The notes below the pieces were generated by a model. That model saw nothing but the letters and a program-made list of their open reading frames with translations. It was not told the origin of the DNA and did not search any database. A stretch of DNA of 64,000 nt from JADKAV01 sp963733395. Its GTDB lineage: Bacteria; Actinomycetota; Actinomycetes; S36-B12; UBA10799. This document shows, one piece after another, positions 1-9,014 of the stretch; position 1 is the first letter of the stretch, and each line of letters starts with the position of its first letter. The stretch is taken from assembly GCA_963733395.1 (NCBI GenBank), contig CAVTCZ010000019.1, forward strand, positions 372,001 through 436,000. The letters are read 5' to 3'. The position numbers and the translations under genes are program-made.

Positions 1-676
1 GCCAGATGATGCCCGGGCCGTCCCCGGTGAGCGTGTGGGCGTTCGAAGTCGTCTTGTAGACCTTGCCGAAGCCGCCGGTGGCGAACACCACCGACTTGGC
101 CCGGAAGATGTGGATCTCACCGGTGGCCAACTCGTAGGCGACCACGCCGGCGGTGCGCTGCCCGTCCTCGGACATGATCAGGTCGAGCACGTAGAACTCG
201 TTGTAGAACTCCACGCCCTGCTTGATGCAGTTCTGGTAGAGCGTCTGCAGGATCATGTGACCGGTGCGGTCGGCGGCGTAGCAGGCCCGGCGCACGGCGG
301 CCTCGCCGTGGTTGCGGGTGTGCCCGCCGAAGCGGCGCTGGTCGATGCGGCCCTCGGGCGTGCGGTTGAACGGCAGGCCCATCTTCTCGAGGTCGATGAC
401 CGCGTCGATGGCCTCCTTGCACATGATCTCGGCGGCGTCCTGGTCGACGAGGTAGTCGCCGCCCTTGATCGTGTCGAAGGTGTGCCACTCCCAGTTGTCC
501 TCCTCGACGTTGGCCAGGGCAGCACACATGCCGCCCTGCGCCGCGCCGGTGTGGGAGCGGGTCGGGTACAACTTGGTGAGCACGGCGGTGCGTGCCCGGG
601 TGCTGGACTCGAGGGCGGCGCGCATTCCGGCACCGCCGGCGCCCACGATGATGACGTCGAAGCGATGGATTTGCAT
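1..676 (-). CDS. sdhA: Succinate dehydrogenase flavoprotein subunit, 3' end outside window
   Basis: Catalytic flavoprotein of complex II, oxidising succinate to fumarate on the cytoplasmic face of the membrane. About 225 N-terminal residues are present. The N-terminus shows the FAD Rossmann motif VGAGGAGM (residues 11-18) and then SHTGAAQGG, whose His42 is the site of covalent FAD attachment in this family. The ATG at 676 is preceded by GGGAGATC. It is the third gene of sdhC-sdhD-sdhA, 8 bases after sdhD; sdhB would be expected beyond the left edge. The truncation is only the window boundary. Confidence 0.95.
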   Translation of the reverse strand, partial: MQIHRFDVIIVGAGGAGMRAALESSTRARTAVLTKLYPTRSHTGAAQGGMCAALANVEEDNWEWHTFDTIKGGDYLVDQDAAEIMCKEAIDAVIDLEKMGLPFNRTPEGRIDQRRFGGHTRNHGEAAVRRACYAADRTGHMILQTLYQNCIKQGVEFYNEFYVLDLIMSEDGQRTAGVVAYELATGEIHIFRAKSVVFATGGFGKVYKTTSNAHTLTGDGPGIIW

Positions 677-684
677 GATCTCCC

Positions 685-1086
685 TCAGCTGATGTTGGGG
701 TCGAAGGTGAAGATCACGAGCGTGCCCAGCGCAATCGTGAAGACGGTGGCGGTCAGCAGCGCGGCCTTGAGCCAGAACCGGGTCTGGTCGCGCTCCGAGT
801 AGTCGTTGATGATCGTGCGCAGGCCGTTGGCGCCGTGGATCATGGCCAGCCACAACTGCAGGAGGTCCCAGACCTGCCAGAACGGGCTGCTCCAGCGGCC
901 GGCCACGAATGCGAAGTTGATCCGCTGCACGCCGCCGTCGAGGATGTTCATGATCAGCAGGTGGCCGAGCACGAGGAAGACCAGCACGATGCCGGAGACC
1001 CGCATGAAGATCCACGACCACATCTCGTAGTTGGTGCGCCCACCGCTGCGGGCGGTCTTGGGTGCGTTCAGGGCCGGTGCGCTCAT
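685..1086 (-). CDS. sdhD: Succinate dehydrogenase membrane anchor subunit SdhD
   Basis: A 133-residue hydrophobic subunit with three predicted membrane helices, anchoring SdhAB and contributing to the quinone/heme site. The first helix follows a basic start and contains MRVSGIVLVFLVLGHLLI, with a histidine placed as the heme ligand is in SdhD proteins. It overlaps the end of sdhC by 4 bases, so translation is probably coupled. Assignment rests on length, hydropathy and position between sdhC and sdhA; sequence conservation in this family is low. Confidence 0.88.
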   Translation of the reverse strand: MSAPALNAPKTARSGGRTNYEMWSWIFMRVSGIVLVFLVLGHLLIMNILDGGVQRINFAFVAGRWSSPFWQVWDLLQLWLAMIHGANGLRTIINDYSERDQTRFWLKAALLTATVFTIALGTLVIFTFDPNIS

Positions 1087-1478
1087 GAGGTGCTCCCGAA
1101 CAGCGACTCAACGGTGTGGATGAGCATGAAGTAGGCGCCGGGGACCATGAGGACCAGCCAGATCGCCATGATCGCCCAGGTCATCTGCCGCTGCACCCGC
1201 GGACCCTTCGACCAGAAGTCGACCAGGATGATCCGGATGCCGTTCAGGGCGTGGAAGAGGACCGCGCCCACCAAGCCGACCTCCATCAGGTTCACGATGG
1301 GCGTCTTGTAGGTGGCGATCACCTCGTCGTAGGCGTTGGGGGAGACCCGGACCAGTGCGGTGTCCAGGACGTGCACGAGCAGGAAGAAGAAGACCGCCAC
1401 ACCGGTGATCCGGTGGGCGACCCAGGTCCACATCCCCTCATGCCCCCGGTAGAGCGTGCCGACCGAAGCCTTGGGCAC
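1083..1478 (-). CDS. sdhC: Succinate dehydrogenase cytochrome b556 subunit SdhC
   Basis: A 131-residue cytochrome b subunit with three membrane helices. HRITGVAVFFFLLVH (about residues 22-36) is the SdhC signature region carrying the heme-binding histidine. The GTG start at 1478 is chosen because GGAGG lies directly upstream at the right spacing. It is the first gene of the sdh operon and is divergent from the nucleoside importer operon, with about 200 bases between them. In Mycobacterium tuberculosis sdhC likewise adjoins cdd-deoA-add, so the neighbourhood is ancient. Confidence 0.9.
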   Translation of the reverse strand: MPKASVGTLYRGHEGMWTWVAHRITGVAVFFFLLVHVLDTALVRVSPNAYDEVIATYKTPIVNLMEVGLVGAVLFHALNGIRIILVDFWSKGPRVQRQMTWAIMAIWLVLMVPGAYFMLIHTVESLFGSTS

Positions 1479-1682
1479 TGTTACCTCCTTGGGCGTGGTT
1501 ACCCATTCATGCTAGTGGGAGGGGTTCGGCATGGCTTTCCCAGAGTGGCCTAAGGCCGGTATGTCCGACTGATCCGATGACGCGGGGTTCACGGTATCTG
1601 GCCGATAACGATCCGGCGCGTCAGCCGGACAGCCCGTGTAAGGCAGGCGTAAAGTCCGCTGCGAATACTGTTTGGAGGACAT

Positions 1683-2774
1683 ATGAAGAAACTTCGCTTC
1701 GCGGTCGTCGGTACGGCTGCAGCGTTGGCCCTGGCTGCTTGCGGCAGCGCCCCCAGCGACAGCGACAGCAGTGCGTCGCCGGCGGCGAGCGGCAACAGCG
1801 ACTTCCTGGCGTGCATGGTCTCGGATGCCGGTGGCATCGACGACCGTTCCTTCAACGCTTCGGCGTACAAGGGCATCCAGGACGCGGTCGCCGAGTTCGG
1901 CATCCAGGAGAAGTTCCTGGAGTCGAAGAGCCAGACCGACTACGCGCCGAACATCAACGCCTTGGTGAACGACGACTGCGGCATCATCGTCACGGTCGGC
2001 TTCCTCATGGAGGACGCGACCAAGGAGGGTGCGCAGCAGAACCCCGAGGAGAAGTTCGCGATCGTCGACGCTGCCAGCGACCCGAAGATCGACAACATGA
2101 AGGGTCTGCTGTTCAACACCGCGCAGTCGTCCTTCATGGCCGGGTACCTGGCCGCTGGCATGAGCCAGACGGGCAAGGTCGCCACGTTCGGTGGTCTGGC
2201 GATCCCGTCGGTGACGTCCTTCATGGACGGGTACTGGGAGGGTGTCCAGTACTACAACGAGCAGAACGGCGCCAACGTCGAGGTGCTCGGCTGGGACCAG
2301 AACAAGCCTGACTCCGGGTCGTTCGCAGGTGGCTTCGACGACCAGGCCAAGGGTCAGCAGCTGGCCAAGAACTTCATCCAGCAGGGTGCGGACATCATCT
2401 TCCCGGTGGCCGGCCCGGTCGGCCTCGGTGCCGCGAAGGAAGCCCAGTCGACCGGCAAGGCCGACATCATCTGGGTCGACAGCGACGGCTACGAGTCCGC
2501 CCCGCAGTACAAGGACGTGTTCCTGACGTCGGTGCTCAAGAAGATCGACATTGCGGTCAAGGACACTGTCGGCCAGGCGGTCAACGGTGAGTTCACCAGC
2601 GAGGAGTACATCGGCACCCTGGAGAACGACGGGACCGGCCTCGCGCCGTTCCACGACTTCGAGAGCCAGGTTCCGCAGGAGCTGAAGGACCAGCTCGAGC
2701 AGATCCGGCAGGGGATCATCGATGGCAGCATCGAGGTCACCTCGCCCAACCAGCCGGTAGCGGCTGGAAGCTGA
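1683..2774 (+). CDS. BMP-family nucleoside-binding lipoprotein of an ABC importer
   Basis: A 363-residue extracytoplasmic substrate-binding protein of the BMP/Med (PnrA) family, which in characterised members captures purine and pyrimidine nucleosides. Residues 1-20 form a lipoprotein signal with lipobox LAAC (Cys20), so it should be tethered to the outer membrane face. The family hallmark DAGGIDDRSFN follows at about residues 47-57. The ATG has a strong GGAGG. It heads an operon with an ATPase, two permeases and two nucleoside deaminases, which supports a nucleoside substrate. A strong hairpin just after its stop probably keeps it more abundant than the transporter subunits. Confidence 0.9.
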   Translation: MKKLRFAVVGTAAALALAACGSAPSDSDSSASPAASGNSDFLACMVSDAGGIDDRSFNASAYKGIQDAVAEFGIQEKFLESKSQTDYAPNINALVNDDCGIIVTVGFLMEDATKEGAQQNPEEKFAIVDAASDPKIDNMKGLLFNTAQSSFMAGYLAAGMSQTGKVATFGGLAIPSVTSFMDGYWEGVQYYNEQNGANVEVLGWDQNKPDSGSFAGGFDDQAKGQQLAKNFIQQGADIIFPVAGPVGLGAAKEAQSTGKADIIWVDSDGYESAPQYKDVFLTSVLKKIDIAVKDTVGQAVNGEFTSEEYIGTLENDGTGLAPFHDFESQVPQELKDQLEQIRQGIIDGSIEVTSPNQPVAAGS

Positions 2775-2780
2775 TCAACG

Positions 2781-2813
2781 GTGAGGGGCCCAGGCACAGC
2801 TTGGGCCCCTCAC
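2781..2813 (+). terminator. Attenuating hairpin after the binding-protein gene
   Basis: A perfect 12-bp stem, GTGAGGGGCCCA pairing with TGGGCCCCTCAC, lies 6 bases after the stop codon and is followed by TTCTTCCCC. It sits inside the operon, between binding protein and ATPase. Such hairpins protect the upstream message and let only part of transcription through. Confidence 0.75.
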
Positions 2814-2842
2814 TTCTTCCCCATGATGAGAAGGGCGGCGGT

Positions 2843-4345
2843 GTGAAGCTCGAACTGCGGGACATCACCAAGAAGTTCGGCGATTTTGCGGCCAACGAGG
2901 ACATATCGCTGACCGTCAATCCCGGCGAGATCGTGGCACTGCTCGGCGAGAACGGCGCCGGCAAGTCCACGCTCATGAACGTGGTCTACGGCCTGCTCCA
3001 ACCCACGTCGGGGGAGATCCTCATCAACGACGTGGTTGAGGAATTCGACAACCCCGGAGAAGCGATCGCGGCCGGGATCGGCATGGTCCATCAGCACTTC
3101 ATGCTCGTCCCACCGTTCACCGTCGCTGAGAACGTCATGCTCGGCCATGAGCACACCAAGGGTGCTTTCCTCGATCTCGAGACTGCGCGCTCGGAGGTGA
3201 ACCGGGTCTCGGCCGCCTACAACCTGCACGTCGACCCGGACGCACTTGTGGAGGATCTCCCCGTCGGCGTGCAGCAGCGGGTCGAGATCATCAAGGCCCT
3301 GGTGCGTGATGCGGGCATCCTCATCCTCGACGAGCCCACCGCCGTGCTCACCCCGCAGGAGACCGATGACCTCCTGGGCATCATGCAGGACCTGAAGGCG
3401 AAGGGAACCAGCATCGTCTTCATCTCGCACAAACTCCGGGAGGTGCAGGCCGCGGCCGACCGGATCGTGGTGATCCGCCGGGGCCGGGTTGTGGGCGAGG
3501 CGGCACCTGGGGCCACCCAGGCAGAACTCGCCGGGATGATGGTCGGCCGCGAGGTCATCCTGACCGTCGACAAGCCCCCCGCCAAACCGGGGGAGCCGAT
3601 CCTCACGCTCTCGGGGGTATCCGCGGCGGGTTTGGATGGTCGGCCGATCCTGCGCGATCTCAACTTCGACGTCCGGGCCGGCGAGATCCTCGGGATCGCC
3701 GGGGTGCAGGGCAACGGTCAGACCGAACTGGCGCAGGTCCTCACCGGGCTGTTCGAGGGCGAAGTCACCGGGTCCATCAAGATGGACGGCCACGAACTCA
3801 GCGGCATGTCCACCCGGGACATCCTGGACGGAGGACTCGGGTACATCCCCGAGGACCGCGAACACGACGGACTGATCAGTTCCTTCAGCGTGACCGAGAA
3901 CCTCGTCCTGGACCAGGTGGGCAACGCCCCCTACTCCTCCGGCTTGCTCCTGCGCAACAACGTGATCGACAAGAAGGCCGGCGAGTGGATCGAGGAGTTC
4001 GACGTGCGCACGCAGGCCGCGGATGACCCGGTTTCGTCACTGTCCGGCGGGAACAAGCAGAAGGTGATCGTTGCCCGGGAGATGTCGCGGGAACTGCGCG
4101 TCCTGGTGGCCTCGCAGCCCACCCGTGGTGTCGACGTCGGCTCCATCGAGTTCCTGCACAAGCGCATCGTGGCGGCGCGCGAGGCCGGGTGCGCCGTCCT
4201 CATCATCAGCAGTGAGCTGGATGAGATCTACGCCCTCAGCGACCGGATCGCGGTCATGTACCGCGGGGCGATCCTGGGCGTGGTCGGGCCGGAGACATCA
4301 CGCGACGATATGGGCCTTCTCATGGCGGGAGTGACCAATGACTGA
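2843..4345 (+). CDS. Nucleoside ABC importer, double ATP-binding subunit
   Basis: A 500-residue sugar/nucleoside-type ABC ATPase with two tandem nucleotide-binding domains. The first has Walker A GENGAGKST (about residues 36-44) and Walker B ILILDEPTAVL. The second begins near residue 255 and has the degenerate Walker A GVQGNGQTEL and signature SLSGGNKQKV. This layout matches the ATPases of BMP-type nucleoside importers. The GTG at 2843 is preferred over an in-frame TTG at 2801 because GAAGGGCGG precedes it and the TTG lies inside the hairpin. It overlaps the next permease by 8 bases. Confidence 0.9.
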   Translation: MKLELRDITKKFGDFAANEDISLTVNPGEIVALLGENGAGKSTLMNVVYGLLQPTSGEILINDVVEEFDNPGEAIAAGIGMVHQHFMLVPPFTVAENVMLGHEHTKGAFLDLETARSEVNRVSAAYNLHVDPDALVEDLPVGVQQRVEIIKALVRDAGILILDEPTAVLTPQETDDLLGIMQDLKAKGTSIVFISHKLREVQAAADRIVVIRRGRVVGEAAPGATQAELAGMMVGREVILTVDKPPAKPGEPILTLSGVSAAGLDGRPILRDLNFDVRAGEILGIAGVQGNGQTELAQVLTGLFEGEVTGSIKMDGHELSGMSTRDILDGGLGYIPEDREHDGLISSFSVTENLVLDQVGNAPYSSGLLLRNNVIDKKAGEWIEEFDVRTQAADDPVSSLSGGNKQKVIVAREMSRELRVLVASQPTRGVDVGSIEFLHKRIVAAREAGCAVLIISSELDEIYALSDRIAVMYRGAILGVVGPETSRDDMGLLMAGVTND

Positions 4346-5558
4346 CACCGCAGCGACCGACCAGGTCAAGACGCCGAGCCGACTGCGGGTCGCGATGAGC
4401 GGAACCGCGGGAATCACATTCCTGTCGATCGTCATGGCACTGGTGATCGGGGCATTCTTCATCGCCTTCTCCGACCCTGCGGTACAAGAGGCCAGCAAGT
4501 ACTTCTTCGCGCAGCCCCTGGACACGCTGCAGGCGGCCTGGACGGCCGTGTTCGAGGCCTACAAGGCACTGCTGACCGGCATGCTCTTCGACCCGGAGAA
4601 ACTGTCCACGGAAGGCCTGATCGGGGCGCTCAAGCCCCTGAGCGAGACCATCACCATGGCCACGCCGCTCATCCTCGGGGGTCTTTCGGTGGCGCTGGCC
4701 TTCCGGGCGGGGCTCTTCAACATCGGTGCCGAGGGCCAGATCATCCTCGGTTCGATCTTCGCCGCCTACATCGGTTTCGGCTTCGACCTCCCGGTGTTCC
4801 TCCACCTGTTGCTCGCGGTGGTCGGGGCATTCGTCGGAGGCGCGATCTGGGGCGGCATCGCCGGTTTCCTGAAGGCGAAGACCGGCGCCCACGAAGTCAT
4901 CACGACGATCATGCTGAACTGGATCGCGATCTACCTCGTGGCCTGGCTGCTGACCAAACCCGCGTTCCTGCGGGAGGGCCGGCAGGACCCGATCAGCCCA
5001 CCGGTCAACCAGTCGGCGGAGTACCCGACCATTTTCGACGAGTGGCGGGTCCACGGCGGCATCATCGTTGCGCTGCTTGCCGCTGCCGGCGTCGCGTGGC
5101 TGTTGGACAAGTCCACCCTGGGCTTCCAGTTCCGGGCGGTCGGCGCCAACCCGAATGCCGCCCGGACAGCGGGTATGAACGTCTCGCGCATGTACCTGCT
5201 CGTCATGCTCATCGCCGGTGGCCTCGCGGGTCTAGCCGGCAGTGCTCAAGTGCTGGGCACCGAGAAGTCCCTGACCGGCGGCATCTCAGCCGGTATCGGG
5301 TTCGATGCCATCACTGTGGCGCTCCTGGGCCGTGCCAATCCCTGGGGGGTCGTGGCCGCCGGTCTCCTCTTCGGTGGTCTGCGCGCAGGTGGCCTGAACA
5401 TGCAGACGGCGACCGGCACGCCTATCGACATCGTGTTGGTCATCCAAGCCTTGATCGTCTTGTTCATTGCGGCACCACCACTTGTCAGATCGGTGTTCCG
5501 CTTGCCTGAGACCGGTGCCGCCGGATTCATGCAGACCGCGAAGGGATGGAACGCATGA
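4338..5558 (+). CDS. Nucleoside ABC importer permease 1
   Basis: A 406-residue permease of the BPD_transp_2 family with roughly ten hydrophobic helices. The conserved segment FRAGLFNIGAEGQ (about residues 122-134) and the GAHEVITTIMLNW stretch are typical of the first permease of BMP-type nucleoside importers. A long N-terminal leader with one helix precedes the core. Starts overlap the upstream ATPase and downstream permease genes, so the transporter is translated as a coupled unit. Confidence 0.9.
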   Translation: MTDTAATDQVKTPSRLRVAMSGTAGITFLSIVMALVIGAFFIAFSDPAVQEASKYFFAQPLDTLQAAWTAVFEAYKALLTGMLFDPEKLSTEGLIGALKPLSETITMATPLILGGLSVALAFRAGLFNIGAEGQIILGSIFAAYIGFGFDLPVFLHLLLAVVGAFVGGAIWGGIAGFLKAKTGAHEVITTIMLNWIAIYLVAWLLTKPAFLREGRQDPISPPVNQSAEYPTIFDEWRVHGGIIVALLAAAGVAWLLDKSTLGFQFRAVGANPNAARTAGMNVSRMYLLVMLIAGGLAGLAGSAQVLGTEKSLTGGISAGIGFDAITVALLGRANPWGVVAAGLLFGGLRAGGLNMQTATGTPIDIVLVIQALIVLFIAAPPLVRSVFRLPETGAAGFMQTAKGWNA

Positions 5559-6838
5559 GCGTCGCACATGCTCCCGCTCCAGAGGTGCTGCCCGAGGTGC
5601 ACATCGTTGCCCCCACCCCGCGCCTGGTGAAGGTGCTGATCGGGCTGGGCATCCTCGCCGTGGTGGTCTTCGGGCTCCTCACCCCCAGCGGCAAGGACGT
5701 CACGTTCCAGCTCACGTTGGGCGACGAGGCGCTGGCCCTGCCCGACCTGACGCTGCCGGCGAAGATCAGCGCCATCGTGTTCAGCGCGATCGCGCTGGCC
5801 GCCGCGATCGGAGCGCTGTTCGCCGCGCGCAAGGAGAAGCCCCTGTGGCCCTACGTCACCGCATTCGGGATCTTCTTCGTCCTGGGCTTCCTGTGCTGGG
5901 CGGTTGCGGGCAACAGCATCAATCTGGTGGGGCTGTTGCAGGGCTCGCTGTCTGTTGGCGGTGCCGCTGGTGTTCGGGGCGATGTCGGGCATCCTGTGCG
6001 AGCGCGCCGGTGTCATCAACATCGCGATCGAGGGGCAGTTGCTCACCGGGGCCTTCGTGGCCGCAGTCGTGGCCAGCCTGACCCAAAACGCGTACCTGGG
6101 CCTGATTGCCGCCCCCCTCGGCGGTCTTTTCATCGGTCTGCTCCTGGCCGTGTTCGCCATCAAGTACTGGGTCGACCAGGTCATCCTGGGCGTGGTGCTG
6201 AACGTGCTGGCCGTGGGTCTGACGTCGTTCTTCTACAGCCGGCTGCTGGGCCCGAACCAGGAGACCTGGAACTCGCCGCCGACCTTCTCGCCGGTGGCCG
6301 ATCCCGGTGCTCTCGCGACATCCCGATCATCGGGCCGATCCTGTTCAACCAGAACATCGTCGTGTACCTGATGTACATCGTTGTGATCGTCATCAACGTC
6401 GCGCTGTTCCGCACGAAGTGGGGTCTGCGGGTCCGGGCTGTGGGCGAGCACCCGGAAGCTGCCGACACCGTGGGGATCAAGGTCAACTCGGTGCGTTTCC
6501 GCAACGTCCTGCTGGGTGGCGCTGTCGCCGGTCTCGGTGGTGCGTTCTTCACCGTCGCCTCGGTCGGTGCCTTCGGCAAGGAGATGACGGCGGGCAAGGG
6601 CTTCATCGCCCTGGCAGCGGTCATCTTCGGGCGCTGGAAGCCGCTCGGTGCGCTGGGAGCGGCACTGTTCTTCGGATTCGCCGACAACCTGCAGAGTGTG
6701 TTGAGCATCATCGGGACACCCATCCCGAGTGAGTTCATGCTCATGACGCCCTACCTCGCGACGCTGCTGGCCGTGGCCGGCCTGGTTGGCAAGGTCCGGG
6801 CTCCGGCGGCCGACGGCATCCCGTACAAGAAGTCATGA
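5555..6838 (+). CDS. Nucleoside ABC importer permease 2, with three extra bases in the sequence
   Basis: The second BPD_transp_2 permease of the importer, about 427 residues. One uninterrupted frame spans it, but residues about 133-255 of that frame read as arginine-rich nonsense while a +1 frame encodes the expected core (RAGVINIAIEGQ, VILGVVLNVLAVGL). Reading is restored by removing single bases near 5951, 6300 and 6316, after which the segment reads as continuous membrane protein ending IPVLSDIPIIGPILF. The three extra bases sum to zero frame change. The ATG at 5555 is preferred because it has AGGGA at good spacing and overlaps the previous stop as ATGA. Confidence 0.85.
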   Translation: MSVAHAPAPEVLPEVHIVAPTPRLVKVLIGLGILAVVVFGLLTPSGKDVTFQLTLGDEALALPDLTLPAKISAIVFSAIALAAAIGALFAARKEKPLWPYVTAFGIFFVLGFLCWAVAGNSINLVGLLQGSLSVGGAAGVRGDVGHPVRARRCHQHRDRGAVAHRGLRGRSRGQPDPKRVPGPDCRPPRRSFHRSAPGRVRHQVLGRPGHPGRGAERAGRGSDVVLLQPAAGPEPGDLELAADLLAGGRSRCSRDIPIIGPILFNQNIVVYLMYIVVIVINVALFRTKWGLRVRAVGEHPEAADTVGIKVNSVRFRNVLLGGAVAGLGGAFFTVASVGAFGKEMTAGKGFIALAAVIFGRWKPLGALGAALFFGFADNLQSVLSIIGTPIPSEFMLMTPYLATLLAVAGLVGKVRAPAADGIPYKKS

Positions 6839-7230
6839 CCGTCGACTGGGAGCAACTGCGGGCCGCGGCCCGGCGGGCGCTTGCCGGTAGTTACGCGCCG
6901 TATTCGCACTTCCCGGTCGGTGCGGCCGCCCTGGTCGATGATGGCCGGGTGATCGCCGGCTGCAACGTGGAGAACGCTTCCTACGGCCTGACGTTGTGCG
7001 CCGAGTGCACGCTGGTGGGCGCGCTGCGGATGAGCGGCGGCGGCCGGCTGGTGGCCTTCTCCTGCTGTGACGGCGAGGGTGCGCTACTGATGCCGTGCGG
7101 CAGGTGCCGGCAGTTGTTGTACGAGTTCGGTGGCCCCGATTTGCTCATCGACCATCCTGACGGGATCAAGTCCCTCGACGACCTGCTGCCGAGCGCCTTC
7201 GGGCCTGCGAACCTCGACCGGGACGTCTGA
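6835..7230 (+). CDS. cdd: Cytidine deaminase
   Basis: Converts cytidine and deoxycytidine to uridine and deoxyuridine in pyrimidine salvage. The 131-residue protein is a standard tetrameric-type CDA. The zinc site is visible as ENASYGLTLCAE (cysteine ligand and catalytic glutamate) and PCGRCRQLL with the other two cysteines. It overlaps the permease stop by 4 bases. Directly after the transporter genes it would deaminate imported cytidine. Confidence 0.95.
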   Translation: MTVDWEQLRAAARRALAGSYAPYSHFPVGAAALVDDGRVIAGCNVENASYGLTLCAECTLVGALRMSGGGRLVAFSCCDGEGALLMPCGRCRQLLYEFGGPDLLIDHPDGIKSLDDLLPSAFGPANLDRDV

Positions 7231-7242
7231 CAGGATCGAGGT

Positions 7243-8283
7243 ATGCACCTCGCCGAGATCCGCGCCCTGCCGAAGATCCTGCTGCACGACCACCTCGACG
7301 GCGGCCTGCGCCCGCAGACCGTGATCGACCTCGCCGCCGAATGCGGGTACGACACGTTGCCCACCCGGGATGCCGGGGAACTCGGCCAGTGGTTCGTCGA
7401 TGCGGCCGACAGCGGGTCGCTGGTGCGCTACCTGGAGGGTTTCGAGCACACGGTTGCTGTCATGCAGACCGAAGAGGCGATCCGCCGGGTCGCCGCCGAG
7501 TGCGTCGAAGACCTCGCCGCGGACGGCGTGGTGTACGCCGAGGTCCGCTTCGCCCCCGAACTGTTCACCGCAGGTGGTTTGAGCATGGGGCAGGCGGTGG
7601 AAGCCGTGCTCGACGGGTTCGACACCGATCTGGATATCGAGGTCAACGCGCTGCTGTGTGCCATGCGGCAGGCTGACCGCGGCGACGAGGTGGCGGACCT
7701 GGTCATCGCCTTCCGGGACGACGGCGTCGTGGGAATGGACATCGCCGGGCCCGAGGTCGGGTTCCCGGCTTCGCTGTTCGCCGAGCCCTTCGCGAAACTG
7801 CGCGAGGCGATGTGCCACTACACGATCCACGCGGGCGAGGCGGCCGGTGTCGAGAGCATCCGGGACGCCCTGGCCGTCTGCTCCGCGGAACGGCTCGGAC
7901 ACGGGGTGCGGATCATCGAGGACATCCGGGTCTCGGGCGAGGCCGCCGAGATCGGCGAGGTGGCGCAGTACGTGCGAGACCGGCAGATCCCACTGGAGGT
8001 GTGCCCGTCCTCGAATCTGCAGACCGGTATTGCGGACTCGATCGCCGAGCACCCTGTGACGCTGCTCAACGATCTCGGTTTCGCGATCACGCTCAACACC
8101 GACAACCGGTTGATGAGCGGGACCTCGTTGAGCCAGGAGATGCACCTGTTGGTGGAAGAGGCGGGGTGGGACCTGCAGGACCTCTACGGCGCGACCATGG
8201 CGGCGGTCGACGGGTCCTTCCAGTCGTTCGACGACAAGGCCGACCTGATCGTCGAGGTCATCCAACCGGCCTGGGACGTCTAG
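7243..8283 (+). CDS. add: Adenosine deaminase
   Basis: Hydrolyses adenosine and deoxyadenosine to inosine forms; the 346-residue TIM-barrel protein has the expected length. HDHLDGGLR near the N-terminus supplies the first zinc histidines, HAGEAAG carries a further ligand, and LNTDNRLMSGT near residue 285 holds the catalytic-site aspartate. It follows cdd by 12 bases and ends the nucleoside operon. Mycobacterial genomes keep deoA between cdd and add; it is missing here. Confidence 0.94.
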   Translation: MHLAEIRALPKILLHDHLDGGLRPQTVIDLAAECGYDTLPTRDAGELGQWFVDAADSGSLVRYLEGFEHTVAVMQTEEAIRRVAAECVEDLAADGVVYAEVRFAPELFTAGGLSMGQAVEAVLDGFDTDLDIEVNALLCAMRQADRGDEVADLVIAFRDDGVVGMDIAGPEVGFPASLFAEPFAKLREAMCHYTIHAGEAAGVESIRDALAVCSAERLGHGVRIIEDIRVSGEAAEIGEVAQYVRDRQIPLEVCPSSNLQTGIADSIAEHPVTLLNDLGFAITLNTDNRLMSGTSLSQEMHLLVEEAGWDLQDLYGATMAAVDGSFQSFDDKADLIVEVIQPAWDV

Positions 8284-8389
8284 GGTCGCGCATCTGAAGT
8301 TGGTTCACGGGTGGCGGCGATCTCGTCCGGCGGGTATGGACCTGTTCCCGCTGACCGGCCGGGTGGCGGACTTCTCGGGCCGCCCGGGG

Positions 8390-8557
8390 GTTTGTCACGA
8401 AGTTGTGGGGTCCGCAAGGCGATTTGTCACGACGTTGCGGGCTGCCGGGCGGTTCGACCGCGCACCTTCATGACAAACCAGCCGGACAGGCGCGCAACTT
8501 CGTCACAAAGACCGCCCGCGGCAGGAGTCCTGTCAAGGCAACAGCGACGCACGACAC
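8390..8557 (+). repeat. Family-1 nested foldback element, copy A
   Basis: An intergenic element of about 168 bases built from the word TTTGTCACGAMGTTG: two forward units (8391, 8423) followed by two inverted units (about 8467 and 8492). Outer units pair with each other and inner units pair with each other, giving concentric stems. It is closely similar over nearly its full length to 36191-36360 and ends 26 bases before a small membrane-protein gene. The rest of the 8284-8583 gap shows nothing else. Confidence 0.8.
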
Positions 8558-8583
8558 GAGCGCCCCCGGCGTACGCTCGAACC

Positions 8584-8826
8584 ATGCGCAACCGCTCCGT
8601 GACCGTGGGCCTGGTGCTGTTCGCGGCAGGTGTCCTGGTGGCGCTGTTCGTCCTCTCCCGACTGGTCTTCGAGCAGGCGCCGTTGGTGCCGGTCCTGTGG
8701 TTCCTCGCGATGCTCAGCGGGGTGGGCTTCGCCATTCTGCTCGGATGGCTGTGGGTTCAGTCGCGACGCCGTCGGCGGGCCATCAGGGCGGCGGTGTCCG
8801 CCCCGCGTTCCTCGAACCCGGCCTGA
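8584..8826 (+). CDS. Small two-helix membrane protein, unknown function
   Basis: An 80-residue protein with two hydrophobic helices (about residues 7-28 and 34-57) joined by a short loop, then a basic cytoplasmic-type tail QSRRRRRAIRAA. I do not recognise the family. The ATG at 8584 begins just before the first helix; the same frame is open further upstream but runs through repeat DNA. The positive-inside rule places both ends in the cytoplasm. Confidence 0.6.
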   Translation: MRNRSVTVGLVLFAAGVLVALFVLSRLVFEQAPLVPVLWFLAMLSGVGFAILLGWLWVQSRRRRRAIRAAVSAPRSSNPA

Positions 8827-8899
8827 CGCACTTGCCCTGAACCCAGTTCGCGCCGAGTGTCCTGATACTGCCTTCGGGGTTTCGGCCCGCAGACCAAGC

Positions 8900-8980
8900 G
8901 ACTGTTGCGGCGCTACGGACGTTCCAACCGGGTGCCTCGCGGTTGCTGGCGTTGGCGAACAGTGCAACAGTGCAACACGC
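8900..8980 (+). repeat. Family-3 foldback element, degenerate copy
   Basis: Contains the words GACTGTTGC and CGGTTGCTGG followed by the inverted, tandem words GTGCAACA GTGCAACA. The same words, better preserved, occur at 14901-15020. It lies between convergent genes (stops at 8826 plus and 9015 minus), where a foldback could end transcription in both directions. Confidence 0.5.
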
Positions 8981-9014
8981 GGATCCCGTCGGCCGCATCG
9001 CGCCCGCGTGGGTG

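Noticed and set aside
1479..1682. Promoter or riboswitch between sdhC and the nucleoside importer
   Set aside because: A promoter must exist, but no hexamer pair or known riboswitch consensus stands out enough to place it.
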